Positions 7,958 to 15,308 of a DNA stretch of 64,000 nucleotides are shown here, piece after piece. Source of the DNA: Yokenella regensburgei ATCC 49455 (lineage in GTDB: Bacteria; Pseudomonadota; Gammaproteobacteria; Enterobacterales; Enterobacteriaceae); the NCBI RefSeq assembly GCF_000735455.1, contig NZ_JMPS01000042.1, positions 1-64,000 on the forward strand, given 5' to 3'. Under the pieces are notes generated by a model, which was not told the DNA's origin, ran no database searches, and saw nothing but the letters and a program-made list of their open reading frames with translations. Each line of letters opens with the position of its first letter. Position 1 is the first letter of the stretch. Position numbers and translations under genes: made by a program.

Positions 7958-9264
7958 AATCTGAAGCCGGCCAGGCCGTCCTCATCCTCCGTCAAAGTGA
8001 TTTCATCCATATCGCCCGGTTTCTCCTCCGCAACAGACACTTCACTAATCAATTGTGACCACTGAATGGACGGGTTTTGCTCCAGAACGGCGAGCATATC
8101 CAGGAAGGCTTTAATGGTATTTCGAGGCGTGCGGAAGTAAGCATCACCAATAGCGTTGCTGCAGTGACGCAAGAATGCCGTCAATGCATCATCAGGTACC
8201 AGATAGTTATCCACGACCCCGCCAGCGTAAACATGACGGAGGTTTTTCAACAGGATATAAAGCTCTTCAGGTGTCAGGCTGGCTAAATGCAGAGAAGGAG
8301 ATGAGTAATCAATCACGCCAGCCCGCTGAGCAAAACTGTTTTCTGCCAGCCGTGACTGGAGAGCTTCGTAGCTGTACAGCCCCTTACGCGGATCGAACAA
8401 AAACTCGGGAGTGCCCCCCAGTAAAAAACCGATATACTCAGCTGTCCCCTGTAGACAGTCATTCAGAATACGCAGTATTTGTTCATAATTAGCAACCCTG
8501 GCCTGGGTATTTCCAAGCTTATAAAGATTGACCATTTCATCCAGGTTCACCAGCAATCCCGCATATCCGGCCTGTCGGACAAACAAGCTCATCAGCTTAA
8601 GCGAATCATAGAAGGAAGCATCAGAAATAATGGTACGCACACCAAGATCGGTACGTGCATCAGTTTTTGTTGTGTATTCCCCCCTGAGCCATCGAATAGC
8701 ATTCGATTTTAATGTTTCGTTATCCTGCTCATGCCCCAGCCAGTAACCTTCAATGACTTTAGCAAAGTCATAGCCACCAACCATCTCAGACAGAGCAGTA
8801 AGCTTCTGATGAATAACTGTCGGGACCGGTGTATTTGTACCTTCCGCTTCTTTTCTGGCCTCCGTGATGAAACGTTCAACCACGCTCACTAAAGCATTGC
8901 CATCAGGCTTATTTCGGGTGGAAAGATTCTTCATCAATTCAGAATACAGATTTCTTGCCTGTCCTCCGGTAGCATGAATACGGCGATCCGGGGATAAATC
9001 AGCACTGACCGACACCAGTTTTTTTTCTAATGCAATTGAACGCACAACACTTAAAAAGAACGTTTTTCCTGAACCGTACTCTCCGATAATCAGGCGGAAT
9101 CCTGCACCACCATCGGCGATGCGCTCAATATCCTGGCACAACGCTTTCATTTCGTTGATGCGCCCAACCTGAATATGCTGAATACCAATTTTAGGTGTGA
9201 CACCTGTTTTCAGTGACTGAATAATCGTGTCCTTTTCTTTGAGTCGAATACGAATGCCTGACAT
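7954..9264 (-). CDS. sngB: Shango-type ATPase SngB (BrxD-like, DUF2791)
   Basis: A 436-residue AAA+/ASCE-type ATPase with Walker A GEYGSGKT (61-68) after an N-terminal GRINEMK segment, a hydrophobic Walker B-like strand (GLLVNLDEMVNL) and a C-terminal helical region with RTPRNTIKAFLDML. This pattern matches BrxD-like DUF2791 ATPases of BREX type 2 loci and the second component of Shango. The likely role is ATP-driven loading or switching of the partner helicase. The start has an AGGAT ribosome binding site and lies three bases after the TerB-protein stop; the 3' end overlaps sngC by four bases. The three genes are therefore one transcription unit. Confidence 0.82.
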   Translation of the reverse strand: MSGIRIRLKEKDTIIQSLKTGVTPKIGIQHIQVGRINEMKALCQDIERIADGGAGFRLIIGEYGSGKTFFLSVVRSIALEKKLVSVSADLSPDRRIHATGGQARNLYSELMKNLSTRNKPDGNALVSVVERFITEARKEAEGTNTPVPTVIHQKLTALSEMVGGYDFAKVIEGYWLGHEQDNETLKSNAIRWLRGEYTTKTDARTDLGVRTIISDASFYDSLKLMSLFVRQAGYAGLLVNLDEMVNLYKLGNTQARVANYEQILRILNDCLQGTAEYIGFLLGGTPEFLFDPRKGLYSYEALQSRLAENSFAQRAGVIDYSSPSLHLASLTPEELYILLKNLRHVYAGGVVDNYLVPDDALTAFLRHCSNAIGDAYFRTPRNTIKAFLDMLAVLEQNPSIQWSQLISEVSVAEEKPGDMDEITLTEDEDGLAGFRL

Positions 9265-9267
9265 AAA

Positions 9268-11592
9268 TTATCCTTTAAGTTCCTGTACAATTTCCTGGTC
9301 AACGTAAATATCATCGTCGTCATCAAGGACTGGCGCATCAACCTGCGCATAGGACCAGTCATTAATCGTTTCGATCGCACCACTCAGCATGAGATTATAC
9401 TGCTGACATAATTCAGTGACTTCATTGCGTGCCCAGCGTTCTTTTTCCAGCAAATGCTGATAGAGCTGGTAATGTGCTTTATCAAGACCCGTACTGGCGT
9501 ATGACGGAATATCGGCTGATGGTTCATCAGCGGGGTCATCGTCGACAAAAATAGTGTTCAGCAACTGCTGTACGTCTACGGTATCTGACTCATGACGTGC
9601 AAGGTTTTGCTCGTCCAGAGAAAATGTTTTACTCGTTTCTGATGTGGTTCGTAAAGTGTCCATCGCCATTTTCTCTGTTGTTGACTGATGATGGATATCA
9701 CTGATAACCGTATTGCTGTCCAGTCCAAGACTACTGTAAATTTTTTCCAGTTGCTTAATTTTAGCCGGAATGATTTTTCCATTGGCACAGGCAACTCTGA
9801 CGATAATACTGGCAACAGACGCTTTGTCTTCCCCCTGAAGCAAAGCTATCCTGGCTTTCATACCGATCATGCTGGCAGGAGAATTAAGTCGCCAAATAAG
9901 ATAGGCATGTAACGACCGTTTTTCTGATGGTAACAATCCAGTACTGTGGTCGACAATATTTTCAAGTGTCATTATTTCTGAATGGTCAACGTGCTTATCC
10001 ATTTGTGTAACCATGACGCCTAAATGAATCGCTAAAGAGAGTGACTGGAATTCGGTTGAGGGTATAAACAACTCCTCGTGACGTTGAGAAAACAAAACGA
10101 TATGACCATCTGATGCCGGTCTGGCATGGTGGTACCGTGAATCAGGTACGATGCCGTAACCAGCGCGTTCGGCAAATTGTCGCATCAGCTCAGCCTCTTT
10201 CTTATTGATCTTATCAGGGGCTGGCATATCCAGTCTTTTCCAGAAATCAGCAACCGTTGCCAGCCCTGAATTATCATGGATCATTTCATCTGCCCAACGC
10301 TTAAACTCTGTGAACAGGTGTTCTGCATTTTCAGTCAGGATTTCATCAGGAAGAAGCATAATGGCAAAAACATCACTTCGGGATGCTTCTTTTTTACCAA
10401 GGTAGCGACTATAGGCATCCAGCGAGTCAGTACAGGAGTCTGCAATTTTTAGTAGTTTTTGTACAGGGGCTCTTAATACTCTCGGATCCGGTAAGTCATG
10501 ATGATTAATTTTAACACCACGAAGCGAACTGCTTGCTGGATAATAATTCACTTTCAGGCGGGTCTTATTCGGCTTAACAATCAGCCCCTTACCAAACGCT
10601 TCGGTATAACGTCGTTTAAACAAGGTAGCAAACTCTTCGGCACAGCGTCTCGCCGGAGTCCTGAGCGAATATTCCGTATGATATTTTATCCATGCAAAAG
10701 CAAGTTCATCCGATAGTTGTTCTCCTCGTGAAACAGCGGTAGCCAGACGAAACTGAAATAACAGTGAATCGCCAGAAGAATAACACTCGCTCTCGTCTCC
10801 GATCCTGACAGACTCAGGCCGAAGAAGACACATTAATTCCATTAACCGGGTTGAATAACGATAAAAAGAGTTGTTTTCCTGAAATACTTCCCTCAGGCGT
10901 AATACTTCTTTAAACAGCTCCTGAAATTCATCATCAGAAATGGCTTCCTGTATATCATCCACCAGAATACGACGCTCAAGCCCGTAAAAATAGATGAAAA
11001 CATAACCAATTGGTGTCGCTGGATCATTACGTTCACCTGCCAGCCAGCTAAGATAAGCTCCCCGGCCACCGGGAGAGAGCGTTGAATAACTGGGCCAGTA
11101 TCTCAGCAATTCATCCTGATAAAGTTCTGACTCATGTTGTACAGGGAAAACATCGCTCACCAGTGAGGCATCAGAACCATCGTTACAATAATAATGATGT
11201 TCTCCCTTCACATCTTTTTTAAACTGCCTGCCAAAATAAAATTTACCGAGAGAAATGACAACATTGTGAATGATAATACTCTCTCCAGGTTTTATCCAGC
11301 GTGCAGTTGTTGTCTCGCTTTTGTTACGGACAACGGGTGAATATTCGTCACTACGACGATGGTCAACTGCGCACCCATTAATGAGCGTAAACGTTGTCAG
11401 CTCATCCTCCCCGGAGGAAATGGCAGACACACCTGTCTGATGACGATTTATGTTGCAGACCAGTTGTTGTTGAGGATGTTCATTAACAGGTTCTGTTTTT
11501 GCTCTTGTAAATCCAGTGAGTGAAATAGTTCTCTTTTTTGAGAAAAATATCCAGAGGATAATCAGTGAGAAAGTTAATATCCAGAAATCCAT
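9268..11592 (-). CDS. sngA: Shango-type TerB-domain protein SngA
   Basis: A 774-residue protein. An N-terminal membrane anchor (MDFWILTFSLIILWIFFSKK) is followed by a linker, then a TerB-N-type region (about 90-300, with YWPSYSTLSPGGRGAYLSWL), a long middle, a helical TerB-like domain (about 520-640, with SLAIHLGVMVTQMDKHVDHS) and a C-terminal Asp-rich TerB-C-like part ending DDDDDIYVDQEIVQELKG. TerB domains are acidic helical modules seen in tellurite-resistance and phage-defence loci. The ATG at 11592 is preceded by AGGAT; a longer start would delay the membrane helix. As first gene of the sngABC unit it probably places the complex at the membrane and may sense infection (inference). Confidence 0.8.
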   Translation of the reverse strand: MDFWILTFSLIILWIFFSKKRTISLTGFTRAKTEPVNEHPQQQLVCNINRHQTGVSAISSGEDELTTFTLINGCAVDHRRSDEYSPVVRNKSETTTARWIKPGESIIIHNVVISLGKFYFGRQFKKDVKGEHHYYCNDGSDASLVSDVFPVQHESELYQDELLRYWPSYSTLSPGGRGAYLSWLAGERNDPATPIGYVFIYFYGLERRILVDDIQEAISDDEFQELFKEVLRLREVFQENNSFYRYSTRLMELMCLLRPESVRIGDESECYSSGDSLLFQFRLATAVSRGEQLSDELAFAWIKYHTEYSLRTPARRCAEEFATLFKRRYTEAFGKGLIVKPNKTRLKVNYYPASSSLRGVKINHHDLPDPRVLRAPVQKLLKIADSCTDSLDAYSRYLGKKEASRSDVFAIMLLPDEILTENAEHLFTEFKRWADEMIHDNSGLATVADFWKRLDMPAPDKINKKEAELMRQFAERAGYGIVPDSRYHHARPASDGHIVLFSQRHEELFIPSTEFQSLSLAIHLGVMVTQMDKHVDHSEIMTLENIVDHSTGLLPSEKRSLHAYLIWRLNSPASMIGMKARIALLQGEDKASVASIIVRVACANGKIIPAKIKQLEKIYSSLGLDSNTVISDIHHQSTTEKMAMDTLRTTSETSKTFSLDEQNLARHESDTVDVQQLLNTIFVDDDPADEPSADIPSYASTGLDKAHYQLYQHLLEKERWARNEVTELCQQYNLMLSGAIETINDWSYAQVDAPVLDDDDDIYVDQEIVQELKG

Positions 11593-11719
11593 ATATTTAT
11601 CCTGAATCAAGGATGACACCAGCAATTACTCCCGGGAATAACGATTTAATGACAGACCTGAACTGTAATGGTGGAAGTAATATCAGAGAGATTAATTGGC
11701 GCGATGAGCCCATTTTTCT

Positions 11720-12295
11720 TCATTCAGAAGTATCGGGGTGCAGCGACGTATCACCAGCCCAGCGGTAAAGTGCGCCTATGGAAATATTCATGTCTGCTGA
11801 AATATCTGCAACAGTTTCTCCAGTCTGGCGGCGGTATTTCATTCTCCTGACGGCTTCCTGCTTTATGGAGATATCGACCACTTTAATCGCCGGTGATTTT
11901 TCCCAGAGTTTGCGTTTTAAAATATCCTTGCGTATTCTTTCAATATCCATCGGCGAATAGACGATTTTCTTTTTTCCCTTACGAGCAACAGCTTCACGCA
12001 TCATTTTTACTTGCTCTCCCGGGTTAAGTTCACCCTGCAAAATGCGCCTCCTGTTACTGTCACTGCGCATTTTCCTTATCTCAGTCCCCATCAGGGGTAC
12101 AGACTGGCGGATGTTCCACTTATCCCGGTATTCCTCTATTGTCATTTCATGTACAAAACGGATATGGCGAGGCAAATACTGAAGAATTTTACCACATTCC
12201 AGACAAGCAAAGCGTTCCCTGTTGTGGTACTCAGCCGCCTCTTCCTGTGTGGAAAATGGTGTGGCTCTGGGTGGTACCAGCGGTTTCTTGCTCAT
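11720..12295 (-). CDS. Ros/MucR-type zinc-finger transcriptional regulator
   Basis: A 191-residue protein with a Cys2-His2-type finger of the Ros/MucR kind: FACLECGKILQYLPRHIRFV (about 29-48), followed by the family's EYRDKWNIRQSVPLMG. Unlike plain MucR it continues with a basic region and a second, C-terminal helix-turn-helix (TVADISADMNISIGALYRW). It is on the same strand as sngABC, about 130 bases upstream, so it is a plausible regulator of that unit, of the preceding LemA/TPM genes, or of itself. Its ATG shares a base with the stop of a short upstream frame (TGATG). Confidence 0.65.
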   Translation of the reverse strand: MSKKPLVPPRATPFSTQEEAAEYHNRERFACLECGKILQYLPRHIRFVHEMTIEEYRDKWNIRQSVPLMGTEIRKMRSDSNRRRILQGELNPGEQVKMMREAVARKGKKKIVYSPMDIERIRKDILKRKLWEKSPAIKVVDISIKQEAVRRMKYRRQTGETVADISADMNISIGALYRWAGDTSLHPDTSE

Positions 12296-12471
12296 CACTC
12301 GTTCCCCTTTCCAGCCCGAACAATCAGTGCGTAACTGCTCTGTAATTGCAGCAGATGCTGTGCAGCCTGTTGCGCCGCCACAGTCTGACTGCCATCGTTT
12401 TTTTTTGTTGTGACAGCTGACATAACTGTTCTTCCAGCGGCACGTTCTGGCTTAACACTTACTCGCAGCAT
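12295..12471 (-). CDS. possible small protein coupled to the MucR-type regulator
   Basis: A 58-codon frame starts MLRVSVKPERAAGRTVM and ends in TGA, whose last base is the first base of the MucR-type gene's ATG. Such a TGATG junction often marks translational coupling and is the main reason to list it. It begins 14 bases after the TPM-domain gene ends. No family is recognisable; the middle is Gln/Ala-rich (QTVAAQQAAQHLLQLQ) and should be helical. It could equally be a chance frame filling the gap. Confidence 0.35.
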   Translation of the reverse strand: MLRVSVKPERAAGRTVMSAVTTKKNDGSQTVAAQQAAQHLLQLQSSYALIVRAGKGNE

Positions 12472-12485
12472 CTCTGGACCATAAA

Positions 12486-13460
12486 TTACCAACTTCCAGA
12501 TGCACCACCTCCACCACTACTCCCACCACCTCCACGACTACTTCCTCCGCTCGATGAAGATGAAGTTGCGGAGTATGAGCAGGATGATGGAAATGAATGT
12601 GAATAACGGGAACGAGAATGTCTTCTAGTCCGAGGATCATAAATAGGATATTTGTTTTTTTTCAGCAATGGAATTTGTAGTTCTTCATTTTTGTATTTGA
12701 TAAAGGATGTAATACAGGAGATTAAAGATAGAAAAACCAATGGGATAAGAATGATAAATGGCGTAAGTGCAGTTGGGATTAATAGATAAATAACAAAAGG
12801 AAAGTCTCGACAAAAATACATCATAATAAATGAGAGTGGAATTGGGTAAAAAACCAATTGTGGTAACCATGATTTCTTAAATTTCGTTATACCAATAACA
12901 ATGAAAACCCATAAAAGTAATATCCACCACGTACCATTTTGAACCTCTGGAGGCTCCTGAAACTCAGAGCTAGCCTGATGATTTATCAGACCGTTAATAC
13001 TTTCCACTCCAGATTTTATACCATTGATCAAACTCCCTTGTTTAAACTGTGGAATTATTTCATTTTTTATTATCCGACCAGCGATCGCATCTGTAATTAC
13101 TCCCTCAAGCCCATATCCAACTTCAATTCGTACTTTACGATCCTGCCATGCGACAAGTAATAAAACACCATCATTTCTCTTAACATCACCGAGCCTCCAC
13201 TCATCAAATACTTTTGTTGCAAACTGTTCGATCGTATCATCCCCCGTTGAGGGAATGACCAGAACACCGACCTCAGTTCCTGTATTTTTATTATTACCCT
13301 CTATAATTCCTCTCAATAAATCATGCTCATAAGGAGTGAGTAATTCTGCAGGATCTGTAAGATGCCCGGTCATAACAGGAACTTCTATTTGTTCAGCCTG
13401 AACAAAAGAGATAAAACCAGTAAAAACAAGAATTAATACATATCTATACACGGAACTCAT
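12486..13460 (-). CDS. YgcG-like TPM-domain exported membrane protein
   Basis: A 324-residue protein with a signal peptide (VLILVFTGFISFVQA) and a TPM_phosphatase-type domain (about 28-150; motifs LTDPAELLTPYEHDLLRGII, EVGVLVIPSTG, RNDGVLLLVAWQDRKVRI and GYGLEGVITDA). Two to four hydrophobic segments follow (about 175-265), then a Ser/Gly-rich tail (SGGSSRGGGG and similar). TPM proteins often pair with LemA, as here, where the two genes overlap by four bases. The fold is named after a thylakoid acid phosphatase, but bacterial function is mostly unknown and is probably linked to the envelope. Placement after a PAAR gene is unusual. Confidence 0.75.
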   Translation of the reverse strand: MSSVYRYVLILVFTGFISFVQAEQIEVPVMTGHLTDPAELLTPYEHDLLRGIIEGNNKNTGTEVGVLVIPSTGDDTIEQFATKVFDEWRLGDVKRNDGVLLLVAWQDRKVRIEVGYGLEGVITDAIAGRIIKNEIIPQFKQGSLINGIKSGVESINGLINHQASSEFQEPPEVQNGTWWILLLWVFIVIGITKFKKSWLPQLVFYPIPLSFIMMYFCRDFPFVIYLLIPTALTPFIILIPLVFLSLISCITSFIKYKNEELQIPLLKKNKYPIYDPRTRRHSRSRYSHSFPSSCSYSATSSSSSGGSSRGGGGSSGGGGASGSW

Positions 13461-14065
13461 GCTTTATGACCATTTGATATAGAACTGAAATCAATCACGG
13501 GAGACCGCTTTATGGATGCACCATTATCAGGGAAATAATTTTGTTTTTCCTGATACCCCATAGTTTTCGCCGTTAATGATGCAGGGAATTCTCTTATCGT
13601 AATGTTATAGTTCTCTACCGCTTTAATATACCGACTACGAGCCACTGCAATCCTGTTTTCAGTACCTTCTAATTGAGTTAATAAATCCTGAAAAAGTGCC
13701 TGGCTTTTCAGTTCAGGGTAACGTTCATTCACAATCAATAATTGGCTCAAGGCATGGGATAGATTCAGTTGTGCTGTATTCCATTTATCAATTTTCTCTT
13801 TATTTTCCAGATCATCATTAAGATTTGATGAAGCATGCTGTACCTGGCTACGAGCCTGAGTTATCGATGTGAGGACTGTGTTCTCTTGGTTAGTATAACC
13901 CTTTATTACAGACACAAGTTGTGGGACAAGTTCTGCACGCCTCTGATATTGATTCAACACTTCAGCCCATGTGGTTTTTATCTGCTCATCAGATCGTTGA
14001 ATATCATTATAACCACAGCCAGATATATTAAAAATGATCACCACGAACAATAACAACCTGAACAT
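13457..14065 (-). CDS. LemA-family lipoprotein
   Basis: A 202-residue protein. I took the ATG at 14065, which has a GAGGT ribosome binding site; it gives a lipoprotein signal (LFVVIIFNISGC, lipid-modified Cys). The rest is the LemA helical bundle: NQYQRRAELVPQLVSVIKGY, a VLTSITQARSQV helix, LNLSHALSQLLIVNERYPEL, and ENRIAVARSRYIKAVENYN. LemA proteins are membrane-associated coiled-coil proteins of unknown biochemical role, commonly next to TPM-domain genes. Overlap with the TPM gene (ATGA) indicates co-translation. Confidence 0.8.
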   Translation of the reverse strand: MFRLLLFVVIIFNISGCGYNDIQRSDEQIKTTWAEVLNQYQRRAELVPQLVSVIKGYTNQENTVLTSITQARSQVQHASSNLNDDLENKEKIDKWNTAQLNLSHALSQLLIVNERYPELKSQALFQDLLTQLEGTENRIAVARSRYIKAVENYNITIREFPASLTAKTMGYQEKQNYFPDNGASIKRSPVIDFSSISNGHKA

Positions 14066-14108
14066 CAAGAACCTCTGAATTATTTTTACGTTTATAACAA
14101 TAGAGTAT

Positions 14109-14375
14109 TTAACCAATATTCACGCTACCGCCACCAATTAACACCCCACCACAACTAACAACATCATTAGTGCGAGCCGCTGGTTTCCCATCAATAAAAA
14201 CATTTGATGAGCCACTGCCAATCATTCGATTATGACCATGAGATATCAGAGCATCGCCTTTGCGCGCCAATGGTTTATTATCGACATTAACAGATGAGGA
14301 ACCTGAACTCACTGGTGTAGGAGAATGGCTGTCATGACCAGTATCTTTATCTCCAACTTTTACTGCATTTCCCAT
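14109..14375 (-). CDS. PAAR-domain spike-tip protein of the T6SS
   Basis: An 88-residue protein consisting of one PAAR domain: VKVGDKDTGHDSHSPTPV, a repeated SSSVNVDNKPLARKGDALI and SSNVFIDGKPAARTNDVV pattern, His and Cys residues for the zinc site (GHDSH, ISHGHN, VVSCGG), and a GGSVNIG end. PAAR proteins cap the VgrG trimer and sharpen the spike. There is no C-terminal toxin extension, so this is a bare tip. The ATG at 14375 has a GGGAAGT ribosome binding site. It closes the VgrG-DUF4123-cargo module that begins at 19715. Confidence 0.85.
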   Translation of the reverse strand: MGNAVKVGDKDTGHDSHSPTPVSSGSSSVNVDNKPLARKGDALISHGHNRMIGSGSSNVFIDGKPAARTNDVVSCGGVLIGGGSVNIG

Positions 14376-14411
14376 ATACTTCCCCATTGAATTTATTGAT
14401 TTAGAAGACAA

Positions 14412-15269
14412 TCAACGAACTAAAACAACCTGACCATTAATGATAGAAAAATATGGCCTATAGGTATAAACAATTTTTCCTTTTGAATTCTGAAATCTTA
14501 ATGGTGAATTCTGAAAGTAACCGACCCCCATTCTGAATAAACGTCCATGGTTGTAGGTCATTAATTTATAATGATTCCAGTCAATCGGCACGGGTGTCAA
14601 TGATTTATCCAGCACATGCGCAGGAAAGTCAGTAGAAACAAACATCATCCCTGTAGTCGTTCCTTCCGCATATGCCATCTCTGAGCTTGAAATTTTCGCA
14701 ATCTCTTTCAGGCCATCAATGTCACGACGCTGCATCATCCACCAGATTTTTTCATATGCATTGCGAATCATGGGAAGATCTTTTTCTGTGACAGGCGTTG
14801 CCTTCTCCCATGTCCATAAAGGTAAGTCATGAACAATGAGATTGCTACTCAACTTATATAAACCATTATCATAATGATAACTCCTGTTATTGATTGCATC
14901 TCCTTCAATAATTTTAGAGCTATATGGACTACCGTCATAGTGCAAGGATTCACGAGCTGTGATTTTATGTTTATCGTTCACAGTCAATTTAAATCTGGCA
15001 ATTTCTGTATGAAGATCATTTGTATCTTTACTAACTATAAGCTCGCAAGATGAATCTGGATATAGTGTTTTTGGATCATCTGTATCCTGTCCTCCCATAA
15101 GCAATTCAATGGAATTACTGCCATTACCCAACATAGATGATGCGTTAAACCCTGCCGAAATAGTTCCACTGTACACCAAAGTGTTTTCTATTGCCGGAAT
15201 TTCATTCACTCTTAAAATGCAAGTGCTTTTATTCGTTTTAAAGGAAAAAAGATATTTTTCATTTATCAT
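14412..15269 (-). CDS. unrecognised T6SS cargo-module protein (effector, immunity or adaptor)
   Basis: A 285-residue protein with no signal peptide and no family that I recognise. The N-terminal half is beta-rich, polar and Ser/Asn-rich (SAGFNASSMLGNGSNSIELL). The C-terminal half has an aromatic helical part (NAYEKIWWMMQRRDIDGLKE) and ends YRPYFSIINGQVVLVR, resembling the cone-shaped SnoaL/NTF2-like ending, though this is only an impression. It lies 10 bases after the candidate effector and 36 bases before PAAR, with low G+C like its neighbour. By position it could be a second cargo, a cytoplasmic immunity protein or a loading adaptor. The ATG at 15269 was preferred over an upstream TTG. Confidence 0.5.
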   Translation of the reverse strand: MINEKYLFSFKTNKSTCILRVNEIPAIENTLVYSGTISAGFNASSMLGNGSNSIELLMGGQDTDDPKTLYPDSSCELIVSKDTNDLHTEIARFKLTVNDKHKITARESLHYDGSPYSSKIIEGDAINNRSYHYDNGLYKLSSNLIVHDLPLWTWEKATPVTEKDLPMIRNAYEKIWWMMQRRDIDGLKEIAKISSSEMAYAEGTTTGMMFVSTDFPAHVLDKSLTPVPIDWNHYKLMTYNHGRLFRMGVGYFQNSPLRFQNSKGKIVYTYRPYFSIINGQVVLVR

Positions 15270-15308
15270 GTGATCGATTCCATATGAGGGAAATGTCAAA
15301 AATAAAAA

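Noticed and set aside
5759-11592. Interpretation of the ATPase-helicase pair as a partial BREX type 2 locus
   Set aside because: No pglX methylase, pglZ phosphatase or pglW/pglY homologue is present, while the TerB-domain partner fits Shango composition.
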